Shown: piece after piece, positions 10,701 to 21,089 of the stretch
How the letters are laid out: every line of letters starts with the position of its first letter
Position numbering within the stretch: the stretch's first letter is position 1
DNA from: Quercus robur
Taxonomy: Eukaryota; Streptophyta; Magnoliopsida; Fagales; Fagaceae
Assembly: GCF_932294415.1 (NCBI RefSeq)
Contig: NC_065535.1
Coordinates: 26,190,782-26,254,781 of the forward strand
Length of the DNA stretch: 64,000 nt
Reading direction: 5' to 3'
Translations under genes and position numbers: made by a program
The notes under the pieces: generated by a model
What the model was told of the DNA's origin: nothing
Seen by the model: only the letters and a program-made list of their open reading frames with translations
Database searches by the model: none

Positions 10701-12939
10701 AACAAAACAAAACAAAAAATCAAGAAAATGGTCACAAAGGATTTTGAGATGAACCACAAGGACCATGTCAGAAATACTCAATTAGATTGAGCTTTTTGCA
10801 TCTATAACCTCTTAGATGTAACATTGGTTTTGGAGTTATTATTCAGATTAGAATGATGAGAAACTCTAGTATTGATATAAAGGTTCAAAGCCTTTACCAA
10901 TTCACCAATAAGTAACATAGGATCTTGTGCTTGAGGCACAGATACTTTTTGCTTAGTTGCTCACTTAGCAGCTTGCAACTTGAAACAGTTTAGGCGAGTA
11001 TGCCCAGCTTTTCTACAAAAATGACAAACCCACAATGGTTTATCATGCTTTTTATCCTCAGGGAAGTTAGGACTCTTAGGCTTAGGCCCTTTAAGATCTA
11101 CCATAATCTTCCTAGAAGCAGGAACTTCTTCTTTTGGCTTAACAATTGCTATCTTAGATGGTTTAGAAGAAGGAACAAAGTTTGTGGAATGAGTTTTAGA
11201 CACAGTGATGCTATCAACAAAACCTAAACCTAATTTGTCTAAGGGAAACTTCTGAATACTCAACATGTGATCAAGTTTAGAACTAGTAGACCTATTTGAT
11301 TGTTCTCTACCAATAAACAACTCTAGTTCTAGATTCTTAATTCTATCAAGCAGCATAATATTTTCAACCTTCACCTTATTTAGTAGTTCATTAGCATCAA
11401 GCAAATTCAGCAACAAGTTTTTCTTTTCTTGTTCAAGAGTGGCAATCTTCTTTAGCCTTAAATTCACACTCATTGCATCCTTTGCAACAACCTTGCATAA
11501 CTTGTTATAAGCTTCTTGCAAGTCAGCACTCTCAGAGAGTTCCCCATCAAAAGGGTTCTCTTCAACCAGATCACTTTCATTAACTACAGCAGTAGCTGTG
11601 AAAGCAAAAAAGTTTCCATCTTCATCACTTCCAGACTAATGATCAGAAACTTCACCGCCACTAAGGGTTACAACCATAGCTTTACCCTTTGATTTCAAGA
11701 ATGTTGGACATTCTAATTTCACCTGACCATACCCTTAACAACCAAAACATTGTTGTCCTAGAGAATTACTAGAAGATTGACCAACTTTTTCTTTTGATTT
11801 TTCAGTCTTATTGATTTTAGTTGGTTCATTTTTCTTAAAGTTTTTAGGTTTAGCATTGTTTCTACCTCTTGCCCTTCTATTGTTATTCTTGAGAAAGTTT
11901 CTAAAGTTTTTGGCAAGATATGCAATTTCTGTAGAAGAGAGTTCATCATCAAATCCATTATCATCAACATCATCAACTGACTTAAGAGCCATTGATTTGG
12001 ATTTGTTAGTTTTGGGTAGGTCTAACTCATAGGATTGTAGAGATCCTACAAGCTTATCAACAAGGATGAAGTCCACATTCTTGCTTTTAGGTAATGGTAG
12101 TTACTTTGGGTTTAAAGTCCTCAGTTAGGTTTTAGATGCCTTAACACAATATGTTTAACCTAATATTAAGTCAAGTTAATTAACAAGTTTGTTATTCAAT
12201 ACTAGGTTAAACTATTGTGAGCAAAACAAATATAAAGCGGAAAGTAAGAAACACAAAGATCTGATGACCTAAGAAAACCAAATCGGTAAAAAACCTGGGG
12301 AGGATTTAATCTAGTTATCCTCAAGATAAAAACAGATCCACTATGAAAGAATTGAAATTTATACAATAACACTTAGACCACTGACATCCTATTGCTATCT
12401 TGTGTAGAAAACTTACTACCACGACTACGTGACAGGTCCGAGTTCACAGACTACTTCTTTCCTTGATCTGCAGCAACCACAAGTTCTCCTACTTGTGACT
12501 TCGAGACTCCACTCAAAGGTTTTAGATCTTCTTGAATGTTCTTTATGCAGAAACTAAAACAACTATCAAGTTCTTGATGTGAATCTTGATCTTGATCTTA
12601 ATAGCTCTATGTGTGTGTTTAAAGGTACAAACCTCTCAAATCTCACAAAAGACTCAACAAATACTTTTTAAACGTATTTAGGGTTTTTCCTTTTATACAA
12701 GGAGTGAAACACTTAACTTTACACGTTATATGGGCTTAGGCTGCGTTTAGAAATTCTGTAGAAAATTTATGATCCATGATTCTTGATCGATCGAGTCTAT
12801 TCTTCGATCGCTCGAGCCTTGTAGAAATTGAACAGTAATTTCCTGCAATTACTTGATTCCAACCTTACATTAAACCAAACTTTGAGCAAGTCTAAACTTA
12901 GACTAAATGTTTCGATCATGGTTTGCCAACATATACAAA
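10700..12939 (-). mobile_element. Copia-type LTR retrotransposon relic (LTR plus gag)
   Basis: On the minus strand the order is: an LTR-like segment starting TGTTGGCAAACC at about 12939 with a TATA-like 'ttgtataaaagg', then gag. Gag pieces include 'LVGSLQSYELDLP' (about 12000-12050), lysine/asparagine-rich linkers and a zinc knuckle CHFCRKAGHTRLNC (CX2CX4HX4C) near 10995-11035. No pol region or second LTR is visible. It is a broken fossil with several breaks and large missing parts, found only in copy A. A second LTR to date it by is absent. Confidence 0.75.
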
Positions 12940-12965
12940 TTGAAGTTCTAATACATTAGTTCTTA

Positions 12966-13285
12966 AAGTCTTAGAACCTAACAATATTGCTTTCCTTTGT
13001 TTCAAAATTTTATTGAAAAAAAAAAAAAAAAAAAAAGAGGAAGAAGAAGAGAGAAGGTAAAATAGAAATTTATGAATGAAAAATATAGTGTAGCATTGAA
13101 GATCACCAAAAATGAATATTTTGTAAATAAATGCTCTAAAGGTCGTGATTAAGATGCATTTAATTATAATGAATTTAGGTATATAAGCCAATACATCATT
13201 AACATGTGTATTTTATTTTCTAGAAAAGTGTGCGTTATAGCTTATAATTGAACATTTTTTTATTAAAATTTAACATGTGCACTTA
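12966..13285. other. Duplicated non-coding DNA, copy A side
   Basis: This matches 19650-20020 of copy B and includes an AG-rich microsatellite (13040-13056) and the single-copy form of the 168-bp unit that is tripled in copy B. No gene is seen. Confidence 0.55.
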
Positions 13286-13850
13286 GCCCTCATTTGGGGG
13301 ATGGAAAAAATAGTTTTAAAATATTTATTCATTTCCCTTATTTGAGAGTTTTAATGGAGGAAATAGAAAAACCATTCACATGTAAGTTTTTATTTTTTTA
13401 ATTTTTTTTAATTTTTTATTGTCATTACATGTAAGTTTAAATAGCTGGGAATGAAATAGGTATGAGGAAATTCTCACTTCTCTCTATTCACTAAAAATCT
13501 CAATTTTATCATTCCCCCAAATTAGGAGGAATTAGAGATAATGAAATTAAGTTTAACGAAATTTTCACTGAAACTTCAAAAACACCCCTATATATTTAGC
13601 TATTTATTTTAAAATATGAATCTAATAGTAATATTGTAATAAAATTATTTCATTCATTTCTCTCTATGTTACTCCAAAATAATGATATTTACCTTTCATT
13701 TCTTTCAATTCTCTTATTTTAAAACATCCAAACAATAATAATATTACTTAATTTCATTTTATAATTTTAAAAAATTTCATTTCATTCTATTTCTTTATAA
13801 TTTACTAATTTTATTTTATTTCAATCCTTTATAAACTCCCAAACGAAGCA
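13286..13850. mobile_element. PIF/Harbinger-like MITE
   Basis: The ends read GCCCTCATTTGGG and, in reverse complement, TGCTTCGTTTGGG, flanked by 'tta' on both sides (13283-13285 and 13851-13853). TTA/TAA targets and GTTTGG-type ends fit PIF/Harbinger MITEs. The AT-rich 565-bp interior has no frame of interest. Copy B holds a truncated, rearranged homologue from about 20020 to 21053. Confidence 0.6.
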
Positions 13851-13853
13851 TTA

Positions 13854-14599
13854 GACACTCGTTAATTGAGATGAAATCTTCAAGAGGTTTTCCAATGAAT
13901 TTGAAAAACACTTCTTAATAGTAGTATCATAAAATGGTGCAATCCTTTTGTTTTTTTTTTTTTTTTTTTTGGAATATATTAGTATGGATGAGAAATCTTT
14001 GTCATTTCCTTTAAATTTGGTGGGGATTATATGTGGTTGGAGGAGATTCCACCACCAATGTACAGTTATTTGTAATTATTAATAAATTTCTATTATATCT
14101 ATATCAAAACAGAATAAGAATGAAAAGAAGTTTTTGTAAAATTTTACACTTACACAAATTACTTCACTACTGTGTGAAACTAACTTTTCTTACCTTTGAA
14201 AGTTTGGAACAATATTTCTTTCATAAATTAGCCTTTTTCTTCATTTTTTTAAAAATAATTTTTGGAAATAAGATCACAATGGTAGCCAGTAATATGGTTC
14301 TATTGAGAAGAATGGCAAAGTGGAACTTGTGATACATGAATGCTGATTTGGATTGCATTCTGGATGCACTATTATTTTTATTTTTATTTTTTTATTTTTA
14401 TTTTTTGTGTGCTGTTGTGACACTTGAGATTGACTTCAGCTTACGTCAACACTCTCCACTGTGAAATTCTCAGTTCTTGTGAACAGTCCCCCAACTGACA
14501 TCTTCAGCATGATAGGGGTTCATCAATACACTTGTTAATTGTGAACACACTAGTTAATTGTGTTCATCAATACACGAATTTCCAACAAAAACTAGTGGG
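13854..14599. other. Junction region between duplication copies
   Basis: No gene is seen. A poly-T run lies at 13953-13970 and a 'ttattttta' run at 14368-14406. 'gttcatcaatacac' occurs twice (about 14519 and 14562) just before the start of copy B. Confidence 0.45.
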
Positions 14600-14784
14600 A
14601 AAGAAGTGTTTTCCAATGCAAACAAACCATACCAATTCTTAGAATGGGGTTCAAGTCACTAAAAACTTGCTACGAATTCCAACTAGAAAATTAATCCAAA
14701 CATTCACACTACAAATAGGAGCTCAATTCCTACCCATTTAGCAACAACTCAATCTATCAACTCAAGCTATCTATTGACACTAAA

Positions 14785-15306
14785 ATGGCCTCTCCTCAAA
14801 CCAATGACTTCAATGTCCCACGTTTCCCTCCACCACCACCCCCATTTCACCCAAGAGCTCCACCGCCTCCTCATGTTCGCCCGCCACCACCACCATCGCC
14901 ACCATCAGACAACCATCCCACAGTAATAGTCATTGTGTTCATCTCATTTGGAAGTCTTCTCTTCTTGGCATTCCTTGCGGCTGCTCTCTTTTGTTTCCTC
15001 AACAAGAAGAAGAAGAAGGCAGTTCAAGAAGTCGAAATTATTCACGTAGATGAACATAAGAAGGTTAGGGAGGCTATCATACCGGGTCCCCGTGGAACAC
15101 AGTCTGTGATATTGTCAATTGAGGATGATGTGCATATTGATGAAAAGATTGCCAAAAATGAGAAGTTTGGTCATGCAGGTTTGCATGCTAAGTCTGCCCA
15201 AGGCGAATCTGGATCGACAAACAAAGAGAGCGGATCATCTTCTTCTAGCTTTGATCAGCAACAATTTGACAAAAGCCTTGACCACAAGTCAATTGCACCA
15301 TCCTAA
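14785..15306 (+). CDS. TED7-like proline-rich membrane protein, copy B
   Basis: The encoded 173-residue protein is nearly identical to copy A. It has the same proline-rich N-terminus, one membrane segment (about residues 46-72), a basic NKKKKK stretch and a tail with 'VILSIEDDVHIDE'. It differs by three fewer prolines in the longest P run and a handful of substitutions (for example E8D, A11V, IDDD to IEDD, KERG to KESG, ITPS to IAPS). The frame is fully open, and the leader and AATAAA region are retained, so both copies look functional. The expected role is the same as copy A: a plasma-membrane factor in secondary wall formation of vessel elements. Whether the copies have diverged in expression cannot be seen here. 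Confidence 0.8.
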   Translation: MASPQTNDFNVPRFPPPPPPFHPRAPPPPHVRPPPPPSPPSDNHPTVIVIVFISFGSLLFLAFLAAALFCFLNKKKKKAVQEVEIIHVDEHKKVREAIIPGPRGTQSVILSIEDDVHIDEKIAKNEKFGHAGLHAKSAQGESGSTNKESGSSSSSFDQQQFDKSLDHKSIAPS

Positions 15307-15934
15307 GGACCTTATATGCTCATGTCCGAATATGACTCTCAACGAAATTGCACGACTTGTAAATTATGTGATATATATGTTGTCGTTCATTTTATTCGTT
15401 CTCTTTGCTTTGAATTATACAAGTTGCAGGCTTGCATTAATTCCAGCGCAGCAACAATTGAATAAATAAAACTTTGCACTGAACAGTGTCTTGTATCTTT
15501 CTATTGTATTTGGTTGACTCGAATTTAATAATAATGGTAGAGTAACATTTAAAGGAGTATGATACTGACTAAAATTGAAGAAGGAAGGGCATTTTTATTT
15601 CTAGTTCAACTTTCCCTTTTATTTATGGTGAGCTATAGTTATAAGTCGTGTGATATCTTCAAATGCAAGGGTATTAATTAAAAACGAGCCTGTTATTTCA
15701 CTAGCTACTTGCCTTTTTTTGTTTGTTTTTTTATTATTATTGAACACTGCTCTAAGCCTCTAATTGCTTTTAGTAGAACGTTTTGAAGGATCTTAATAGA
15801 CTATTTATGCAACTATTTATGATTTTTCCCCCCACTATTTTATTTGATTACATATTGTTTTTTGAATTAAAAAAGCATAAAATAAAGAATAATAAAGTTC
15901 TACTTCTATCAAATTTTTATGTTACATTACATAT

Positions 15935-16139
15935 AAGAATTAGGGGAAATTATTGGGTAGTACTCTCGGAGTACCATAAATGCATACTCCTCACTCTCAA
16001 ACAACTGTGAGTCTCACTAATTAAATTTATGGTGGAACCCACAATTCATGTGAGAGAAGAGATTATGTATTTATGGTATTCTCAGAATATTCAATAATTT
16101 TCCAAGAATTAGATACATGCAATAATTGTTAGATACAAT
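15935..16139. repeat. Single 205-bp foldback unit of copy B
   Basis: This is homologous to the doubled unit at 4107-4516. The arms around 'gggtagtactctcggagtac' and 'attcaataattttccaag' can pair. It is non-coding. Confidence 0.7.
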
Positions 16140-16198
16140 CTAGAGGTATAATAATTATGAGCTAATTTTGCACCCAAACAAATAAATAATTTCAAATT

Positions 16199-17035
16199 TT
16201 TTTTTTTTTGAGAGAAAGATAAGAAAGTTTATTGATATACTAAATCAAATTGAAAAACATCATCCAAATTACTAGGTAAATCTTCTACCCAAATAGTGGT
16301 GTCTACAAATAGAACTGCGTGGGCAAGCTTATTACCCTTCCTCTTTGCATGATTAAAACTAGAGCTATATAAACCGTAGGCAGTGAATTTCCTCTATAAT
16401 ATGACCAAACATCTCAGATTTGCTCCCTGGCTATTGATGGCCTGAATGACCCGTAGACTGTCACCTTCAAACACCACCTAAAAAAACGCTTAATTCTTGG
16501 GCAAAAGAAACAGCACGGCTGCACGCCAAAGCCTTTGCAAGCTCCACAGAATGAGGCATCCTAATCCTTTTACTTAAAGCTGCAATAGAATTAGCATTAC
16601 AGTCACGAACAGCAATTCCAATACTAGCAACCCCATCATTCTCAAAGAAGGCAGCATCAAAATTGGCCTTGTAAAAGACTACACGAGAGGACTCTTCTTG
16701 TGAATGTCAAAAAACTCCATCACTGAATCCTTTGCTCGTCTACTGACCTCGTGGAGAGGCCAAGCTGGCTGTTTCTCTCTGAGCCTGTTCCTTCTCTGCC
16801 ATAAAACCCAAGCAATAGTGGAGAACCAAGCTACATGAAAAACCGAACCTCTGTCCAGAACCGTTTCAAAGAGAATATCCATGAATGATCGATACTGTTT
16901 CTGGTAGAGCAAACAGAATCTATGTTCTGATTTCCTCACAGATTGAACTTGTTCACACAGCCATAGAGCATGCATATTTGTTTCTTGGTAATCATCACAC
17001 AGAGAGCAAGTCTCATCCACGGGAACCTTCCTCTT
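16199..17035 (-). mobile_element. 5'-truncated L1-type LINE, copy B, uninterrupted
   Basis: The minus strand carries the zf-RVT-like segment (DETCSLCDDYQ, 'ALWLCEQVQSVRK', 'WFSTIAWVLWQRRNRLREKQ') and then an RNase H-like region with 'VVFEGDSLRVIQAI', ending in an A-tail (poly-T near 16199-16210). It is dead, with in-frame stops in the RNase H part. It gives the pre-insertion state for the hAT element of copy A. Confidence 0.78.
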
Positions 17036-17550
17036 GCTTAAATTATGCTTGGTTGGTATGTTTCTTGGTAATCATCACACAGATATGTATCATTTCGGTA
17101 TTAATAATACATATCTCTATTTCTGCTTTATTTTGATTTAGAGAAGCATGTCTTAGGTGGAGTCAATATGTTTCAACACTATGTTTTGGTGGAAATGAAA
17201 AACATTCGGAATGACTTCATCTCCTGTATTTGGTTGCTAATATTTTGACTTAAAATAAACAATCATTAAAAAAAACGAAAAAGAAAGAAGAAGCTCAACG
17301 ACTAATGAAACTTTTGTGCGAAACTTTAATGCAGTTAGTTAATATGATATGTATCAGCTCTAATAATAATTCGTGTCCAAAATATGTGAAAATTTTCTAG
17401 CGTGCAAGTAAGAATAATTTTTAAAGTACAAAAATTGTCATCTTTGTTGCACCGAACAAAGATTAGGCAACCCAAATTTGGGTTAACCTACCTACTTGAA
17501 CAATTTTCAAGGACACTGGAGATGTTTAAGAAGCCTTTTTTCCATATTAA

Positions 17551-17598
17551 GTGTGTGTTTGGTTCCAACATCTGCTGCGTTGCGTTTCCGTTTCTGCG

Positions 17599-17640
<42 letters not shown>

Positions 17641-17883
17641 CACGCGTTTTCCCCTCACAAGCGGCTACTATTCATGTACTGTATATGAACAGTAGCCGCA
17701 ACATTTGACCAGTTTTCTATGAACAGTGCATGGATGCACTGTTCACGAACCCACAAATTTCATTTTTTATCATTTTTTCATTAAAAATGGGCCCCACGGT
17801 ACTATTTACACATTTAAAAATTATTTTGCTACAATGTTTTTAGTTTTCAGTTTCAGCAAAATAAGTTCTATCCAAACAGACCC
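17551..17883. mobile_element. PIF/Harbinger-like MITE (333 bp), private to copy B
   Basis: The left end reads GTGTGTGTTTGG; the right end reverse complement reads GGGTCTGTTTGGATAG. A 3-bp TAA flanks both sides (17548-17550, 17884-17886), and copy A has the intact 'catattaaatagcaag' site near 9459-9474. The interior contains a long poly-T run (17606-17640) and a short palindrome around 'actgttcacg'. It is non-coding and of the same family as 20603-20916. Confidence 0.88.
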
Positions 17884-18045
17884 TAAATAGCAAGACATTT
17901 TAAAACAGCGTAATGATATGTTTGATTCAAGGACACTGGCTTGTTATTAATTTTGTTGCTATTCTCTTCCCTAATATATATATATTGCTGCTTTCCAAAT
18001 ATATAGTTTGAGTTCTAGCTAGTTATATTTACTGTAACTTTAAAT

Positions 18046-18238
18046 AATAAATAATACTAGAGATACAAACTATTTTATAAATTTTTTTACAAACCGCTAA
18101 TGCGGTAAGTGATTATTGGTAAATGAAAAAGTGATATTAATGGTAGGTTTTGATGAAAACCAATAAGAGGTTAGCCACGTCAACATTTTGTAAAAATATT
18201 GTAAAATAGTTTGTGGCTGTAGTATTACTCTTAAATAA
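18046..18238. mobile_element. Foldback MITE, copy B homologue
   Basis: This is the counterpart of 9645-9835, at the same relative place and with the same paired arms, so it was inserted before the duplication. It is non-coding. Confidence 0.6.
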
Positions 18239-18630
18239 TATTAAACTACACAATACTTTTTTATTAGATGTGAATTTCAATAAATTCACAGTTGAATTAT
18301 ATTTCTTTTTATATTCTTCATGTTGTAAAATTTCAAAATGAGATTAATAATTATCTCATCTATAAAATGTTTAAATTTCAAATTTTCGTATTTTAAAGCT
18401 ATGCTTAAAATATAAATTTATGGATCAAATAGCAATTAGAAATTCGATTAGATGAAATTTGACATAAGTGTTAAGAACATATAGAACTTGTAATATAATA
18501 GTAGTATTTTGAAAGTATTAATTCAATAAATGCACATATAAGGGGATATGTTAGGACTTGGTAACACTTAGGATCTCTCTCTCTCTCTCTCATGTAAGAA
18601 GGGGGTGATTCATGGAGTGATTAGTTTTCA

Positions 18631-19453
18631 AACCTTTTACCAATGATTACATTTATCTCATTGGATTTTAGAGGGAAAAAAAAAATGTCACTAGCCACAA
18701 CCGATGGCACATATATTTTTTTTTTATAACAAACTGAAACTTCATTAATTAGTAAAAGCCATGGATACATCATGGAGAAGAGCTTGTTCAATAAAACAAG
18801 AACTTTTTTCATTCCAATCACAATAATCAACAATGCCTAAAGCATGTTTAGCTAACAAATGAGCAAGAATATTTCCATTGCGACAGACATGGGAGAATTT
18901 CACACTCCTAAAATCATAAGCAGCCACTGCAATACCATAAACCAGAGAAGCCACCGAAGATGGTGCTAGGGCAGAATCAGACAAAGCTTGTATCATAATA
19001 AGAGAGTCACCTTCCAAAACAAAATCCCGAATCCCAATCTCCCCAGCAAATGTAATTCCAACTTCAACTGTCGTAGCCTCAGTTTCAATCGCCCCTAAAG
19101 GAAGATTAAGCTTCTTGCTAAGTCCAGCAATAAAATGACATTCATTGTCTCTGATTACAACTCCTACTCCAGCTGTTTTTTGGGCAGAAAACACAGCACC
19201 ATCTACATTTTCCTTATAGTTTAAACCCGTAGGAGGCACCCAGTTTTTCTTTGCTGCACTAGACTTCTTCACAGGTAGAGTACAAGCTGGCCAATATTCA
19301 TCTAAGTATTGGATACACCACTAAAAAATCTGGTTCGCAGATTTCCTCATCCCTCCATGACCGTTAAACCTTTTATCAATGATTGCATTGATGATTCCAT
19401 TGGTTTTAGAGGGAAAAAAAAAAAAACTGTAACTAACCGCAACCAGTGTGTAC
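18631..19453. repeat. Diverged direct repeats of about 85 bp around a LINE fragment
   Basis: Repeat 1 (18631-18712) and repeat 2 (19367-19453) share 'aaaccttttaycaatgatt', 'cattgg...ttttagagggaaaa' and a following 'act..c..caacc' pattern. They lie on either side of the LINE fragment at 18717-19330. They are too long and too diverged to be an ordinary LINE target duplication, so they may be a local duplication older than or created with the insertion. Confidence 0.6.
18717..19330 (-). mobile_element. 5'-truncated L1-type LINE, RNase H end
   Basis: The minus-strand frame (19272 to 18745) reads as a plant L1 RNase H domain of the RVT_3 type: 'DGAVFSAQKTAGVGVVIRD' holds the first acidic site, 'ETEATTVEVGI' the second, 'VLEGDSLIMIQAL' the third, and 'VCRNGNILAHLLAKHAL' the final conserved asparagine/alanine region. 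It is open over 175 residues. A poly-T run at 18717-18724 is the A-tail in reverse. Reverse transcriptase and endonuclease are absent, so it is a dead 3' fragment. Confidence 0.8.
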
Positions 19454-19679
19454 ATTGACGAACGTTGGAAGTAGTCGATGTGATTCGATGGTATTTATTC
19501 GTGTTAATAACGTAACTTTCATGTACACTCTTCTTCAAAGCAAAGATAATTTTGGAATACGAAATTGGGAACGCCGAAAAGTAATACCCAAGTATTTGTT
19601 TGGATACATTTTTTTTTTTAATTAAAAGTTTATTTGTTAAAAATTTGTTAGAGCACATTGCTTTCCTTTGTTTCAAATT

Positions 19680-19750
19680 TTTATTAAAAAAGAAGAAGAA
19701 GAAGAAGAAGAAGAAGAAGAAGAAGAGAAGAGAAGAAGAAGAGAGAAGGT
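19680..19750. repeat. AAG/AGA microsatellite
   Basis: A run of 'gaa' trinucleotides lies at about 19690-19748, longer than in copy A (13037-13057), so it is length-variable between the duplicates. Confidence 0.75.
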
Positions 19751-19853
19751 AAAATAGAAATTTATGAACGAAAAATGTAGTGTAGCATTGAAGATCACCA
19801 TAAATGAATATTTTGTTAATAAATGCTCTAAAGGACGTGATTAAGATGCATTT

Positions 19854-20405
19854 AATTAGAATGAATTTATGCATGTAAACCAATATATCATTAACATGTG
19901 TATTTTATTTATTAGAAAAATGTGCATTATAGCTTATAATATATCATTAACATGTGTATTTTTTTTTTTTTTCTCAAAAAAAAAAATTGAACATTTTTTA
20001 TTAAAATTTAACATGTGCACTTAGCCCTCATTTGGGATGAAAAGAATAGTTTTAGAATATTAATTTTTAATTAGAATGAATTTATGCATGTAAACCAATA
20101 TATCATTAACATGTGTATTTTATTTATTAGAAAAGTGTGCATTATAGCTTATAATTGAACATTTTTTATTAAAATTTAACATGTGCACTTAGCCCTCATT
20201 TGGGATGAAAAGAATAGTTTTAGAATATTAATTTTTAATTAGAATGAATTTATGCATGTAAACCAATATATCATTAACATGTGTATTTTATTTATTAGAA
20301 AAGTGTGCATTATAGCTTATGATTGAACATTTTTTATTAAAATTTAACATGTGCACTTAGCCCTCATTTGGGGATGAAAAGAATAGTTTTAGAATATTAA
20401 TTTAT
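19854..20405. repeat. Three tandem units (168-215 bp), private expansion in copy B
   Basis: Units begin 'aattagaatgaatttatgca' at 19854, 20069 and 20237. The last two are 168 bp apart. The first is longer (215 bp) because of an extra T/A-run block near 19930-19986. Copy A has a single unit at about 13156-13335. Each unit includes the MITE end 'cacttagccctcatttggg', so part of the Harbinger-like element was multiplied. Confidence 0.85.
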
Positions 20406-20602
20406 TTCCCTTATTTGAGAGTTTTAATGGTGGAAACGGAAAAACCATTCACATGTAAGTTTTTTTTTACTATCATTCACATGTGAGTTTAAATAGGAGG
20501 GAATGAAATGGGTATGTGGAAATTCTCACTCTTCTCTATTTCCTAAAAACCTCAATTTTATCATTCCCCAAAAATTAGGAGGAATTAGAGAGAATGAAAT
20601 TA

Positions 20603-20659
20603 TGGTGGCGTTTGGATTCAGATTATTCTGCGTTTGCGTTTTGTGTTTTGTGTTTTTTG

Positions 20660-20694
<35 letters not shown>

Positions 20695-20916
20695 CACGCG
20701 TTTTGCTTTATGGGACAATTATCACTGTTCACGCACTGTAGTAGCAGTGTTCACGAACTGTTTATATACTGTTCATGCATTGTTCACGGGACCTACATCC
20801 ACTTTATTCAGAAAAAAATATTAAAAATGAGTCCCACGGTACTATTTACACATTTAAAATTTATTTTGTTACAGTATTTTCAGTTTTCAGTAAAATAAGT
20901 TGTATCCAAACGGACC
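20603..20916. mobile_element. PIF/Harbinger-like MITE (314 bp), private to copy B
   Basis: The left end reads TGGTGGCGTTTGGATT and the right end reverse complement reads GGTCCGTTTGGATAC. A 3-bp TTA flanks both sides (20600-20602, 20917-20919), and copy A has the empty 'gaaattaagtttaacg' site near 13546-13561. It has a poly-T run, then 'cacgcgttttgc' and repeated 'ctgttcacg' motifs, as in the element at 17551-17883. It sits inside the older MITE homologous to 13286-13850. Confidence 0.88.
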
Positions 20917-21049
20917 TTAAGTTTAACGAAATTTTCACTAAAACTTCAAAAACACCCTTATATATTTAGCCATTTATTTTAAAATATGAATCTAATAGTA
21001 ATATTGTAATTAAATTATTTTATTCATTTCTCTATATGTTACTCCAAAA

Positions 21050-21053
<4 letters not shown>

Positions 21054-21086
<33 letters not shown>
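21054..21086. repeat. (GA)n microsatellite at the right edge of copy B
   Basis: About 16 GA units begin exactly where homology with copy A stops, which suggests the duplication boundary or a later rearrangement used this low-complexity tract. Confidence 0.8.

Positions 21087-21089
<3 letters not shown>

Larger units (their letters stand above)
2752..14599. repeat. Tandem segmental duplication, copy A
   Basis: Homology to copy B starts at 'aaagaagtgttttccaatgc' (about 2752 and 14600) and covers the TED7-like gene, its 3' region, a LINE fragment and downstream DNA to about 9957 (versus 18364). It resumes at 12966-13685 (versus 19650-21053). The starts of the two genes are 11,840 bp apart. In a hand-aligned stretch near 9071-9360 about 3-4% of bases differ. 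Copy A carries private insertions at 5219-7106, 7453-9070 and within 9957-12960. The stretch 13686-14599 has no counterpart in copy B. Confidence 0.9.
14600..21053. repeat. Tandem segmental duplication, copy B
   Basis: Homology to copy A begins at 'gaaagaagtgttttccaatg' and ends at 'actccaaaataatga', where a (GA)n run starts. It is shorter than copy A mainly because it lacks the hAT and LTR insertions and the copia relic, and because it stops earlier. Private features are MITEs at 17551-17883 and 20603-20916, a LINE fragment at 18717-19330, and a tripled 168-bp unit. Confidence 0.9.

Noticed and set aside
10516-10710. A phenylalanine-rich small protein
   Set aside because: It is the translation of a long A/T homopolymer and has no support.
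12780-12830. 'cgatcgatcgag' palindromes as a regulatory site
   Set aside because: They lie in the LTR-like part of the copia relic and are a common feature of such LTRs rather than a host regulatory element.
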